57,734 nucleotides of DNA from Bacteroidales bacterium (GTDB taxonomy: Bacteria > Bacteroidota > Bacteroidia > Bacteroidales > F082): positions 1-57,734 of the forward strand of contig JAGCPJ010000051.1 of the NCBI GenBank assembly GCA_017965765.1, in the 5' to 3' direction. Made by a program: the position numbers and the translations under genes. Position 1 is the first letter of the stretch, and each line of letters opens with the position of its first letter. The notes below the pieces were generated by a model. That model saw only the letters and a program-made list of their open reading frames with translations. It was not told the origin of the DNA and ran no database searches. This document shows positions 49,897-57,734 of this stretch, piece after piece.

Positions 49897-51311
49897 CCTA
49901 CGTCCTCCTTTCTCAGTCTTTCCAATGCATCACGGATGATTTGTTGGATGTCGGTTTTCGAAGTGTCAATGTACTCGCAAAGTGCAAAGTCCTCTGGTTC
50001 AACCTCATAGATTCCGAGGTTTTCCATCAGTTCAATGTCGCCGACGAGGCAAGCTTTGATGAGTTGGGTGGGGTAGATGTCGAAGGGGAAGACCCGCTCG
50101 AAGTTGCCGGTGAAGACCAATGGACGTTCGTCGCCGTGCGTGTTGGTGTCGAATCTCCAGAAGTGCTCAAAACGAGGCAAGTCGATGCCCAATGGCTTGA
50201 AGGTGCTCTTTGGCATGAATCCACTGAGGAAAGTTCTCGAGAAGCTGTGTTTCCTTAGCCCTGGCATCATCCAACCCATGAAGTCGTAATAGTTGCCTTC
50301 GGGAAGGATGCTCACCAGGTCGTCATAAGCTCCGAGGAAACCATCAGAGGTGATTTGCGTGCCGCATAGGATGTCACCTGAAATGATTCGGCTCTCATGA
50401 TGGTTGTCGGAGGTGTCCATCTTTGGAAAACTGTCATTAAGTAGCTGAGCCTTAATAATTTCCGAAAGACAGGCTCCGGTTTTTACACGGTAGTAATGTG
50501 CATTTTTGATATTTGGCCCAGCGACAGCGATGACCTTTTCGGGATTATAAACCCCTGTGGCGACCAATTCCCCCAACACGGCAACATCTTGGACATTCAT
50601 CGTCCACACAATATCACCTTTATTAATGGGGTCGATTTTTGCAATCTGTGTACCGACGTTTCCGGCGGGGTGAGGACCTTTGAAGGTGAAAGTGGAAAGT
50701 GGAAAGTGGAGAGAGGAAAGTTGGGTGGCGAGTTTTTGGCCGGGACGGAAAGAGACATGAACCTTACCTTTGGTTAATTGGGAGAGGGCCTCAAGGCCTT
50801 TCTTGAGATACGCTTCCCTACCTTGCATCGCGAAGTCGTAATCAGGCGCCAAGGGTACACTGCTGAAAGCACTGACGAAAATGGCCTTGGGCATGTCGTC
50901 GGGGTTGGCCACCGTGCCAAAAGGACGCTGGCGCAACTTCGTCCAGAGGCCACATTGCAGCATGGCTTCTTTGATAGAAGAGGTGTCGATTTTGTTCGGT
51001 GAAGGCAGATTGTTTGCTTTTTCTTCGACGACTACCTCAAGAAGTTTTCGTTTTTCGCCCCTATGGATGGCCTTCACGCAACCGTTGACAGGTGAGGTGA
51101 AACGAATGCGCTCGTCGTTCTTGTCGCAGAACAAGGCATCGCCAATAGTAACAATATCGCCTTCCTCTACCAGCAAGCGTGGCGTGAGTCCCACAAAATC
51201 AGTGGGTTTAACAGCGTATGAGGCGATGTTTCGCGCATCGGTGAGGCGTTTCTCAGCCGCTCCACCGATGGGCAAATCCAAACCTTTTCGTATGGTGATG
51301 GTTCCCGACAT
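49893..51311 (-). CDS. nqrA: Na+-NQR subunit A, with repeat-encoded segment
   Basis: A 472-residue cytoplasmic subunit with family segments ITIRKGLDLPIGG near the N-terminus, FKGPHPAGNVGTQIAKIDPI, VAVAGPNIKN, and LGIYEVEPEDFALCEYIDTSKTDIQQIIRDAL at the end. It is thought to bind quinone at the membrane face. Residues about 198-209 (LSSLHFPLSTFT), just before FKGPHPAG, are encoded by a seven-base repeat. First gene of the operon; the promoter box is 11 bases upstream. Confidence 0.96.
   Translation of the reverse strand: MSGTITIRKGLDLPIGGAAEKRLTDARNIASYAVKPTDFVGLTPRLLVEEGDIVTIGDALFCDKNDERIRFTSPVNGCVKAIHRGEKRKLLEVVVEEKANNLPSPNKIDTSSIKEAMLQCGLWTKLRQRPFGTVANPDDMPKAIFVSAFSSVPLAPDYDFAMQGREAYLKKGLEALSQLTKGKVHVSFRPGQKLATQLSSLHFPLSTFTFKGPHPAGNVGTQIAKIDPINKGDIVWTMNVQDVAVLGELVATGVYNPEKVIAVAGPNIKNAHYYRVKTGACLSEIIKAQLLNDSFPKMDTSDNHHESRIISGDILCGTQITSDGFLGAYDDLVSILPEGNYYDFMGWMMPGLRKHSFSRTFLSGFMPKSTFKPLGIDLPRFEHFWRFDTNTHGDERPLVFTGNFERVFPFDIYPTQLIKACLVGDIELMENLGIYEVEPEDFALCEYIDTSKTDIQQIIRDALERLRKEDVG
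50685..50719. repeat. Seven-base repeat array in nqrA (unit GTGGAAA)
   Basis: Five units (GGTGAAA, GTGGAAA twice, GTGGAGA, GAGGAAA). Same unit as the array in the frdC-frdA gap. Confidence 0.88.
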
Positions 51312-51322
51312 GATTCAAATGG

Positions 51323-51330
51323 CAAAAATA
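51323..51330 (-). promoter_or_regulatory. -7 box for the nqr operon
   Basis: Minus strand TATTTTTG followed by C, 11 bases before the nqrA ATG, giving a very short leader. Confidence 0.6.
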
Positions 51331-51362
51331 GGAAAAATGCGCTTATCCTCCAAACTTTTTCC

Positions 51363-51370
51363 TACCTTTG
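51363..51370 (+). promoter_or_regulatory. -7 box for the EF-G gene
   Basis: TACCTTTG followed by C, 57 bases before the ATG at 51428, so the leader is about 50 bases. Confidence 0.6.
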
Positions 51371-51427
51371 CACTTTGAATCCAGTTCCTCTGGTTCTTTT
51401 TATAAAGAATTGAAAATCAATAAAATA

Positions 51428-53497
51428 ATGAGTCAAAGTATTTCAAAATTAAGAAACATCGGTATTGCAGCGCATATCGATGCAGGCAAGACTACGGTTT
51501 CTGAACGCATCTTGTTCTTCACGGGCGTCAACCGTAAGGTGGGTGAAACGCATGATGGACAGGCCACCATGGACTTTATGAAACAGGAGCAGGAGCGCGG
51601 CATCACCATCGCTTCCGCAGCCATCACCGCCCATTGGAACGGCTATCAGATCAACTTGATCGATACTCCTGGCCACGTGGACTTCACCGTTGAGGTGGAA
51701 CGTTCCCTCCGTGTCATTGACGGTATGGTTGCCGTGTTCTGCGCCGTAGGTGGCGTGGAGCCGCAAAGTGAGACCGTTTGGAACCAAGCCGACAAATATC
51801 GCGTGCCGCGTATCGCTTTCGTCAATAAGATGGATCGTACGGGCGCCGATTTCAACGAGGTCGTCAACCAAATGCATAAATACTTGGGTGCCAATGCCGT
51901 GCCGCTGCATCTTCCCATTGGAGCTGAGGCTTCTTTCGAAGGAATGGTGGACCTGGTACAGATGAACTCCGTACGCTTTATCGAGAAAGAGCGCATCGTC
52001 GGACCGATTCCGGAGAACATGATGGAACAAGCCCTGGAAGCCCGTCGCAACCTCATTGAGAAGGTGGCCGACCTTGATGACGAGATCGCTGAACTCTACC
52101 TAGAGGATGCAGAAATCCCGACCGACAAACTGATGGCTGCGATCCGTCAGGCCACCATCAAGCTGATGATGGTGCCGGTGCTTTGCGGTGCTGCCTATAA
52201 GAATAAGGGGATCCAGCTCCTTCTGGATGCTGTCGTGGATTACCTGCCTTCACCCAACGACTTGGGTGCCGTCATCGCACATGACCCCGCCAACGAGGAA
52301 AAGACCTATCGTCGCAACCCCTCTGAGAATGAGCCGTTCTCAGCTTTGGCGTTCAAACTCATCAACGACCCGTATGTGGGCCAACAGACCTTCATCCGTA
52401 TCTTCAGCGGCAAGTTGACCAATGGCATGAGTGTTTACAACACCAACAAGCTGAAGAGCGAGCGTGTGGGCCGTATCTTCCGTATCAAAGCGAAGGAGCG
52501 TGAGGAAATCACGGAAGCCGGCGCTGGCGAAATCGTGGCTCTCGTAGGCATGAAATACACCAAGACGGGTGATACCCTCTGTGATGAGGGTCAGCCTATC
52601 TTGCTGGAATCCATCAATATCCCGCCTGCGGTAATCGAGATGAAGGTGAATCTCGACGACAAGAAAAACCGCAGCAAGCTGAGCGAGGCCTTGGCCAAGC
52701 TCTGCAACGAAGACCCATCGTTCCATGCCCATTTCGATGAGGAGACGGAAGAAACCATCATTGCCGGCATGGGCGAGTTGCATCTGGAGATCATCGTCGA
52801 TCGTTTGAAAGAAGAGTTCAAGGTGCCAGTCACAGTAGGCGCGCCTTCAGTGTCGTTCCGTGAGACTATCACGGCACCGTTCGAGTGCAACTACCGCTTT
52901 GTGAAGCAGACAGGTGGCAAGGGCCAGTTCGCCCACACCGTCATCCGCTTCGAGCCGAATCCTGGTGGAGGCTTTGAGTTCGTTGACATCACCAAGGGCG
53001 GTGTCATCCCCAAGGAGTTCATCCCCTCGGTGCAGAAAGGTTTGGCAGCGGCCATGAACAAAGGTCCTTTCGCAGGCTATCCTGTGGTGGATGTGAAGTG
53101 CGTCCTCGTCGATGGCAGCTCGCATCCCGTCGATTCCAGCGACATGGCCTTCCAACTCTGCGCCCAGATGTGCTTCAAGCAGGCCTTCATGAAAGCCAGT
53201 CCCGTATTGCTTGAGCCTGTGATGAAGGTGGAGATCAACACGCCTGACGACTACATCGGCAATGTGACGGGCGACGTCAACAAGCGTCGCGGCCGCATCG
53301 AAGCCATGCGCCGTTTCCGTAAAGGCTCCCAGAAACTGGATGCCTTCGTCCCGCTGATGGAGATGTTCGGCTATGCCACGGCCTTGCGCAACCTCACCTC
53401 GGGTCGCGCCAACTACTCCATGGAGTTCCACCAGTATATGCCGACGCCGAAGGACAAACAGGAGGAAATCGTTAAGGAAAGAAATCAAAAAGATTGA
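51428..53497 (+). CDS. fusA: Elongation factor G (possibly the EF-G2 paralogue)
   Basis: The start at 51428 ([23 protein letters not shown]) gives 689 residues. GTPase motifs are intact: G1 AHIDAGKTT (residues 15-23), G3 DTPGH (79-83), G4 NKMD (133-136). Domains II to V follow, ending in [25 protein letters not shown] moves tRNA and mRNA on the ribosome. The gene is not in a str operon (no rpsL, rpsG or tuf nearby). Its wording ([29 protein letters not shown]) differs from the canonical Bacteroidota form, which makes it a candidate EF-G2. The yicC gene follows 5 bases later. Confidence 0.93.
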   Translation: MSQSISKLRNIGIAAHIDAGKTTVSERILFFTGVNRKVGETHDGQATMDFMKQEQERGITIASAAITAHWNGYQINLIDTPGHVDFTVEVERSLRVIDGMVAVFCAVGGVEPQSETVWNQADKYRVPRIAFVNKMDRTGADFNEVVNQMHKYLGANAVPLHLPIGAEASFEGMVDLVQMNSVRFIEKERIVGPIPENMMEQALEARRNLIEKVADLDDEIAELYLEDAEIPTDKLMAAIRQATIKLMMVPVLCGAAYKNKGIQLLLDAVVDYLPSPNDLGAVIAHDPANEEKTYRRNPSENEPFSALAFKLINDPYVGQQTFIRIFSGKLTNGMSVYNTNKLKSERVGRIFRIKAKEREEITEAGAGEIVALVGMKYTKTGDTLCDEGQPILLESINIPPAVIEMKVNLDDKKNRSKLSEALAKLCNEDPSFHAHFDEETEETIIAGMGELHLEIIVDRLKEEFKVPVTVGAPSVSFRETITAPFECNYRFVKQTGGKGQFAHTVIRFEPNPGGGFEFVDITKGGVIPKEFIPSVQKGLAAAMNKGPFAGYPVVDVKCVLVDGSSHPVDSSDMAFQLCAQMCFKQAFMKASPVLLEPVMKVEINTPDDYIGNVTGDVNKRRGRIEAMRRFRKGSQKLDAFVPLMEMFGYATALRNLTSGRANYSMEFHQYMPTPKDKQEEIVKERNQKD

Positions 53498-53502
53498 CAA
53501 CC

Positions 53503-54375
53503 ATGATACGTTCCATGACCGGCTACGGCATCGCCGAAGGCCTTTATCATACCAAGAAAATCTCCGTCGAGATCAGAACCCTCAACAGCAAGCAACTCGA
53601 TTTGGCCGTGAAACTGCCTAACGAGCTTCGTTTTGCTGAGTTGGACTTCCGTAACCAGATAGGGGCTCGCCTGCTTCGGGGAAAGATAGATGCCGTGATC
53701 ACCATCACAGATACTTCGGTGGATTCCGTGAATCGAATCGACTCCGATGTGGTGGCTTCTTACCTTCAGCAGATCAACAGCATCTCCGAGGAACTCGGCA
53801 TAGCTCCTTCAGCCGATATGGCGTCGCTGCTTTTCAGGATGCCAGGTATCTTCAATGCCCCAGAGCAAAGCTATGACGAGGAGTTCGTGTCAAAGATCAA
53901 TGAGACCATTGATGTCGCCCTCGATACCGTGGATCGCTTCCGTATCCAGGAAGGGCAGACCTTGAAGAAAGACCTTCTTCATCGCGTGGAACTGATTCTC
54001 GGCCTACTGGATCAGGTGGAACCTTTTGAGAAATCCCGTCATGACACCATCAAACAACGGCTGACCAAGAATCTCTCAGAGCTGACTTCTGAAGGCCAAT
54101 ACGATGAAAACCGCTTTGAGGCGGAGTTGATCTACTATCTGGAGAAACTCGACATCACCGAGGAAAAGGTGCGTTTGCGCCAGCATTGCAATTACTTTAA
54201 AGAAAGCTGTGACGAAGACCAAGCCGGCAAGAAGCTAGGCTTCATCAGCCAGGAGATGGGTCGCGAAATCAACACCCTCGGTTCCAAGGCCAACGAGGTC
54301 AACATCCAGAAGATCGTCGTGAAGATGAAGGACGAGTTGGAGAAGATCAAGGAGCAGGTGCTCAATATTCTTTAA
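53503..54375 (+). CDS. yicC: YicC-family endoribonuclease
   Basis: The start at 53503 (MIRSMTGYG) is the invariant family N-terminus; a TTG nine bases upstream is also in frame but overlaps the EF-G stop. The 290-residue protein has EIRTLNSKQLDLAVKLP, INQIGARLLRGKID-type sequence near residue 50, and the conserved end GRE INTLGSKANEVNIQKIVVKMKDELEKIKEQVLNIL (shortened here). YicC proteins are hexameric RNA-cleaving enzymes involved in small-RNA turnover. In many genomes gmk follows; here the structured repeat follows directly after the stop. Confidence 0.94.
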   Translation: MIRSMTGYGIAEGLYHTKKISVEIRTLNSKQLDLAVKLPNELRFAELDFRNQIGARLLRGKIDAVITITDTSVDSVNRIDSDVVASYLQQINSISEELGIAPSADMASLLFRMPGIFNAPEQSYDEEFVSKINETIDVALDTVDRFRIQEGQTLKKDLLHRVELILGLLDQVEPFEKSRHDTIKQRLTKNLSELTSEGQYDENRFEAELIYYLEKLDITEEKVRLRQHCNYFKESCDEDQAGKKLGFISQEMGREINTLGSKANEVNIQKIVVKMKDELEKIKEQVLNIL

Positions 54376-54376
54376 T

Positions 54377-54600
54377 GTTACTTTTGTCTTGATACAAAAG
54401 TAACCAAAAAATCAAGGCCAAAAACATCGGCCCACCGCACAGCCGAACTAAGTGGGGAGCCTCAAGGCGGGGAGTGCCTTCGTGCCGAAGGCAAACGCTC
54501 CGCTGAAGCTCCGCGCCCCGCCCTGAGTCTCAACCCACTTAGTTCGGCTTTGGGGCTGGCGCTGCTCCGGTTTTTGGCCATTGGCCACGCGCCCAGCCCG
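54377..54600 (+). repeat. Structured inverted repeat element, copy A
   Basis: It begins 2 bases after the yicC stop. Parts in order: hairpin GTTACTTTTGT with ACAAAAGTAAC (54377-54404); outer stem GGCCAAAAAC (54416-54425) with GTTTTTGGCC (54570-54579); inner stem GCCGAACTAAGTGGG (54442-54456) with CCCACTTAGTTCGGC (54534-54548), continuing through GAG-CTCA-GGCGGGG pairing; and a central hairpin TGCCTTCG with CGAAGGCA. The first hairpin probably also ends the fusA-yicC transcript. Copy B lies at 56318-56558 in opposite orientation with high identity. Confidence 0.88.
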
Positions 54601-54622
54601 TGACGGTGAGTCGTGCTTTGTG

Positions 54623-55456
54623 TCAACTAATATTCCAAGAGATACAATTCAACGCTCCGCCTTTTCTGACGGCTTCCAGTGCGGGTATGCCTTCTACTTT
54701 GCAATCTGGTAAAGCTTTGCTGATTTGTTCCATAGCTTGTTCGTCCTCTTCAAGCCCTAACTGCGGAACGAGAACCAGTTTTCCTATCTGCAGGAAATTG
54801 ATATAAGCCCAACTGCGAGCGTGTTGCCTTTTGGATTTATACTTCAAAGGGATTACTTCGAAGTGTTTTTCCAATGCTTTTCGGAAACGGCTATAATAAT
54901 AAGGCGAGATTTCATCGTAGTTCGTCAATAACACTTTCCCATCACCAGCATAATGGACAATGCCATCGCTATGTCCAAACTTTTCTTTATGGTCCCACGG
55001 AAGAAATAGTAGATCACATTGGAAACCATCTTTCAGGATCCGCTCTACCTCAGAACGCGTTTTATCCTTGTTCTCGACGAACGCCTTCTCCGTCATTACG
55101 ACGGTGTCGCCACATTTCACCACATTGCCTCCATCCAACACAAGGTCGATAGTGACGGCGTTTTGCAGTAGATGTTGAAGGTGATTTTCACCAGCACGAA
55201 ACACTTTTTCAGGGTTGGTTTGAAGGTAAAGAGCGTCCTCCAAATAGTTAGGCGTGTATTTATAGAATACGAAGCGATTTTCTTCGACCTGAATGGGCAT
55301 AAAATCACGGCACCAAATGTCCTTGGTTTCAGAAAGGTAGGCATAATGAATCCGGTTCTCCTCTAAAATATCAGCAATGTACCTGTTCAGGACAGGGCAT
55401 TTTTCAGGTAAAAGACTGGAGAAATAAACTGTGTTGGTTTGGCCGTCGGTGATCAT
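54623..55456 (-). CDS. Agmatine deiminase/peptidylarginine deiminase-family protein
   Basis: The start at 55456 (MITDGQTNTVYFSS) overlaps the stop of the upstream gene by 4 bases. The 277-residue protein has the family's guanidine-site motifs: DIWCRDFMPIQ, LDGGNVVKCG, KFGHSDGIVHY and, near the end, KGGALNCISW, where Cys matches the nucleophile normally found in GGGxxHC. These enzymes deiminate agmatine to N-carbamoylputrescine, or arginine residues. The protein is shorter than typical agmatine deiminases (about 340-370 residues), and the His before the Cys is Asn here, so substrate and activity are uncertain. Confidence 0.82.
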   Translation of the reverse strand: MITDGQTNTVYFSSLLPEKCPVLNRYIADILEENRIHYAYLSETKDIWCRDFMPIQVEENRFVFYKYTPNYLEDALYLQTNPEKVFRAGENHLQHLLQNAVTIDLVLDGGNVVKCGDTVVMTEKAFVENKDKTRSEVERILKDGFQCDLLFLPWDHKEKFGHSDGIVHYAGDGKVLLTNYDEISPYYYSRFRKALEKHFEVIPLKYKSKRQHARSWAYINFLQIGKLVLVPQLGLEEDEQAMEQISKALPDCKVEGIPALEAVRKGGALNCISWNIS

Positions 55457-56121
55457 AATTCTTTTATTGCAGATGGTACATAACCCATTTTTTCTTTTGC
55501 ATACTCCAACGCCCATCCTTGAGACTTGCCGTGTTGGTGTACTTGATTATAAAGAAAACTCACTATCATTTTTTCCTTATCAAGATATTTGCTTTCTCTA
55601 AACCATTCGTCGCACATTACTGCTCGCAATTCATAGTCTTGATACTCTCCTGTATTATTACCAAGATTGATTCTGTTTGAAAACAAAACATCATTTTGAA
55701 TATCATTGGGAACCAATGTCAATATTTTGTTTTCTAATTCTTCTTTTTCGAGCTTGCTAACGTCTAAAATCCTTTTAAGTACATTGTTAGGGCCAATAGT
55801 TATTTCATCATTTACCATCGCACTCCGTATCAAATAAGCATAGTAGATACTTTCATCATCGCTAGCAACGAAATCCAGCCCTCCTCGATTGCCACCTGTA
55901 TATAGATTTGATCGCTTTGTTCCCTTTCTGTGCACGTAAAAATGATTCTGGTTATCCTTCTGTAACTCGTTTCGATGGACAGATTCATCCTTAAAAACTC
56001 CGTTTAACTCATAATAATACACTTCGATCTCTTTGGGTAAAATGATGACCTCATCCAGTACTATCATTTTTGACAAAAAGAGCATTGCCTCGTTTTGAAG
56101 TTTCTTAACTACTTGTTTCAT
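55453..56121 (-). CDS. Unknown protein, remote resemblance to MPG-type DNA glycosylases
   Basis: I do not recognise this 222-residue protein. It is AT-rich compared with its neighbours, as seen in its many Lys, Asn, Tyr and Ile residues. No signal peptide or membrane segment. The order EIEVYYYELNG, DESVHRNE, NHFYVHRKGTKRSNLY, GGLDFVAS, YAYLIRSAM and IGPNNVLKRILDV resembles 3-methyladenine glycosylases of the MPG fold (E-x-YY, SH, YVY, LIRA, GPGKL), but several catalytic residues differ. The downstream half, with WFRESKYLDKEKMIVSFLYNQVHQHG, has no match I know. It is co-translated with the agmatine deiminase-like gene. Confidence 0.7.
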   Translation of the reverse strand: MKQVVKKLQNEAMLFLSKMIVLDEVIILPKEIEVYYYELNGVFKDESVHRNELQKDNQNHFYVHRKGTKRSNLYTGGNRGGLDFVASDDESIYYAYLIRSAMVNDEITIGPNNVLKRILDVSKLEKEELENKILTLVPNDIQNDVLFSNRINLGNNTGEYQDYELRAVMCDEWFRESKYLDKEKMIVSFLYNQVHQHGKSQGWALEYAKEKMGYVPSAIKEL

Positions 56122-56173
56122 AAAAACTTATAATTTATATATTTATAATCCTTCAATAACGGTATATATTGTG

Positions 56174-56181
56174 CAAAGATA
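56174..56181 (-). promoter_or_regulatory. -7 box for the two-gene cassette
   Basis: Minus strand TATCTTTG followed by C, 52 bases before the ATG at 56121. Confidence 0.6.
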
Positions 56182-56317
56182 AACCGGGAATCTTCCACCA
56201 CCAAAAATATTCGGTTAAAGATGGTTAAAACTTTCGAAAAAAGTTATTCCTAAGAAACACAAATAAATTATTGTAATAATTTAAATATGCTATTTCTATT
56301 TAAAAACCAGCTATTAA

Positions 56318-56558
56318 GCAGGACATACCTGACCGGGCTGGGTGCGTGGGCCGAGGCCAAAAACCGGGGCAGCGCCGGCCTAAAAGCCGAACTAAGTGGG
56401 TTGAGACTCAGGGCGGGGCGCGGAGCTTTAGCGGAGCGTTTGCCTTCGGCACGAAGGCACTCCCCGCCTTGAGGCTCCCCACTTAGGGAGGCTGTGCGGC
56501 AGGCCATTGTTTTTGGCCTAGATCTTTTGGTTACTTTTCCATCAATGGGAAAAGTAAC
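56318..56558 (-). repeat. Structured inverted repeat element, copy B
   Basis: Read on the minus strand it has the same order as copy A: hairpin GTTACTTTTCC with GGAAAAGTAAC, GGCCAAAAAC, CTAAGTGGG, the long central palindrome with CCTTCGTGCCGAAGG, CCCACTTAGTTCGGC, and a GTTTTTGGCC arm. It lies 13 bases after the lysS stop, so its hairpin can also end the lysS transcript. The first hairpin differs from copy A at paired positions only. Confidence 0.88.
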
Positions 56559-56571
56559 AACGGTAAAATTC

Positions 56572-57734
56572 TTATTGAAGCCATGCCTCAACCTCTTCCA
56601 GCTGAAGCGCAGGCACCTCCATCTTATTCTTCTTTCTCAATCCGTTGAGTTTCTCTCTTAATGCAGTAGCCTTTTCTTCCTTCAGCTTTTCCACGCTGGT
56701 GTAGCCATTAGCGCATAGCACCTTGGCCCAGACTTCGGGAACGCCGATGCCCATGAAGTCCTCGGGGGTGGCCACTTTCTGGACCTTCTCGGGACGCATC
56801 ATCGGGAACAGCAGCACCTCTTGAATGGTGGTCTGACCCGTGAGCAACATCACGAAACGGTCGATGCCGATGCCCATGCCGGAGGTCGGGGGCATACCGT
56901 ATTCTAGTGCGCGTAGGAAGTCCTGGTCGATGAACATGGCCTCGTCGTCGCCGCGCTCGCTGAGTTTCATCTGCTCCTCGAAGCGTGCACGTTGGTCGAT
57001 GGGGTCGTTCAGCTCGGTGTAGGCGTTGGCCAATTCCTTGCCGTTGACCATCAACTCGAAACGCTCGGTCAGCTCGGGATTGTTGCGGTGACGCTTGCAG
57101 AGGGGTGACATCTCTACGGGATAGTCGGTGATGAAGGTCGGCTGGATGTAGGTGCCTTCGCACTTCTCGCCGAAGATCTCGTCGATCAGTTTGCCCTTGC
57201 CCATGGAGGCATCCACTTCGATGCCGAGTTGCTTGCACACCTCGCGCAGCTGGGCTTCGTCCATACCCGTGATGTCGATGCCGGTCTTCTCCTTGATGGA
57301 GTCGATCATGGTGATGCGCTTGAAGGGACGCTTGAAGCTGATCTCGTTGTCGCCCACCTTCACAGTCTCGGTGCCCAAGACATCCATTACGCAGCGATGG
57401 ATCATCTCCTCGGTGTAATCCATCATCCAGAGGTAGTCTTTGTAAGAGACATAGATCTCAAGCCCCGTGAACTCGGGATTGTGGGTGCGGTCCATGCCCT
57501 CGTTGCGGAAGTTGCGCGAGAACTCGTACACACCTTCAAAACCACCCACGATCAGGCGCTTCAGGTAATGCTCGTCGGCAATACGGAGATACATGGGGAT
57601 ATCCAAGGCATTGTGGTGGGTGATGAAGGGACGTGCCGTGGCACCACCAGGGATGGCTTGCAGCACAGGCGTCTCCACCTCCAAATAGCCGCTCTCGTTG
57701 AAGAAACGGCGGATGCTGTCGATGATGCGGGTGC
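56572..57734 (-). CDS. lysS: Lysyl-tRNA synthetase, class II (5' end outside window)
   Basis: The frame is open to the right edge of the window, so the N-terminal anticodon-binding domain is missing. The visible part is the class II core: [21 protein letters not shown] (motif 2 region upstream), [25 protein letters not shown] (motif 2), and [16 protein letters not shown] (motif 3). It charges tRNA-Lys. After the core there is a C-terminal extension of about 75 residues ([37 protein letters not shown]...), a helical add-on typical of Bacteroidota LysS. The apparent start at 57684 is a TTG codon inside the gene, not the true start. Confidence 0.95.
   Translation of the reverse strand, partial: TRIIDSIRRFFNESGYLEVETPVLQAIPGGATARPFITHHNALDIPMYLRIADEHYLKRLIVGGFEGVYEFSRNFRNEGMDRTHNPEFTGLEIYVSYKDYLWMMDYTEEMIHRCVMDVLGTETVKVGDNEISFKRPFKRITMIDSIKEKTGIDITGMDEAQLREVCKQLGIEVDASMGKGKLIDEIFGEKCEGTYIQPTFITDYPVEMSPLCKRHRNNPELTERFELMVNGKELANAYTELNDPIDQRARFEEQMKLSERGDDEAMFIDQDFLRALEYGMPPTSGMGIGIDRFVMLLTGQTTIQEVLLFPMMRPEKVQKVATPEDFMGIGVPEVWAKVLCANGYTSVEKLKEEKATALREKLNGLRKKNKMEVPALQLEEVEAWLQ

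Larger units (their letters stand above)
56122..56571. other. 450-bp gap: promoter, AT-rich stretch and repeat copy B
   Basis: 56122-56317 is AT-rich, with a promoter box for the minus-strand cassette and no convincing ORF or RNA. 56318-56558 is the repeat element. The 107-residue frame across 56268-56591 is a by-product of the repeat and is not called as a gene. Confidence 0.7.

Noticed and set aside
54377-54600. Insertion sequence
   Set aside because: Neither copy contains a transposase frame or an evident target-site duplication; it is listed as a non-coding repeat.
56268-56591. Open frame of 107 residues with many Arg/Pro/Ala on the minus strand
   Set aside because: It lies across repeat copy B and is a by-product of its palindromes; copy A does not keep the same frame.

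Overview
The window is a 57.7-kb stretch of a Bacteroidota chromosome, most likely from the order Bacteroidales. The case rests on signal-peptide proteins of typical Bacteroidota families (TonB-dependent receptor with a carboxypeptidase-regulatory-like domain, OmpA-type proteins, a GldB-like lipoprotein, DUF5683), glycoside hydrolases GH78, GH28, GH106 and GH89, a complete nqrABCDEF operon with a frdCAB operon, and intergenic promoters with the Bacteroidota -7 box TAnnTTTG. No rRNA, tRNA, CRISPR array, transposase or phage gene was seen. The genes look chromosomal and mostly housekeeping. The unusual part is the repeated DNA.

Layout. 1-5.1 kb (minus): a run from an AbrB-type regulator through an acyltransferase, a DNA-alkylation-repair protein, GNAT, DUF5683 and a nitrilase to an M28 peptidase cut by the window edge. 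5.2-5.6 kb: a small secreted protein of 17-residue repeats. 5.7-12.9 kb (minus): a three-gene operon for rhamnose-containing pectin (GH106, GH28, GH78). 12.9-14.2 kb (plus): a possible nuclease-like protein and a nitroreductase-like protein. 14.2-20.5 kb (minus): a translationally coupled operon of a LysM lytic transglycosylase, two SGNH proteins and an MBOAT O-acyltransferase, followed by a secreted protein. It is probably a cell-envelope polysaccharide O-acetylation system. 20.6-26 kb: MATE transporter, GH89 N-acetylglucosaminidase, ROK kinase, exosortase-like protein. 26-30 kb (plus): MscS, L28, TonB-dependent receptor. 30-34 kb: two M24 aminopeptidases flanking a solitary HTH-N6-adenine methyltransferase. 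34-41 kb: outer-membrane proteins, nucleoside phosphorylase, GldB, YifB. 41-51 kb: fumarate reductase and Na+-NQR, which together form a short anaerobic respiratory chain (NADH to menaquinone to fumarate) that exports Na+. 51-57.7 kb: an EF-G (perhaps the EF-G2 paralogue), YicC, a two-gene agmatine deiminase-like cassette between two inverted structured repeats, and lysS (partial).

Three families of repeated DNA cut across this gene map. (1) Short arrays of seven-base units lie inside or at the edge of frdB, frdA, nqrF, nqrB (twice) and nqrA, in the frdC-frdA gap, and at the stop codon of the MATE gene. In coding DNA they add low-complexity peptides in loops, next to an iron-sulfur cluster, or at the start codon. 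(2) A palindromic element of about 86 bp is inserted in frame in the GH78 gene. Half copies lie in frame in the GH106 gene and between frdA and frdB; the frdA-frdB copy matches one GH78 arm over 44 bases. (3) Two copies of a 225-240-bp nested palindrome lie in opposite orientation around the agmatine deiminase cassette. One hairpin shows compensatory base changes between the copies. These repeats are the best candidates for undescribed biology here.

All calls come from reading the sequence and from knowledge of the families. No database search or alignment was run.
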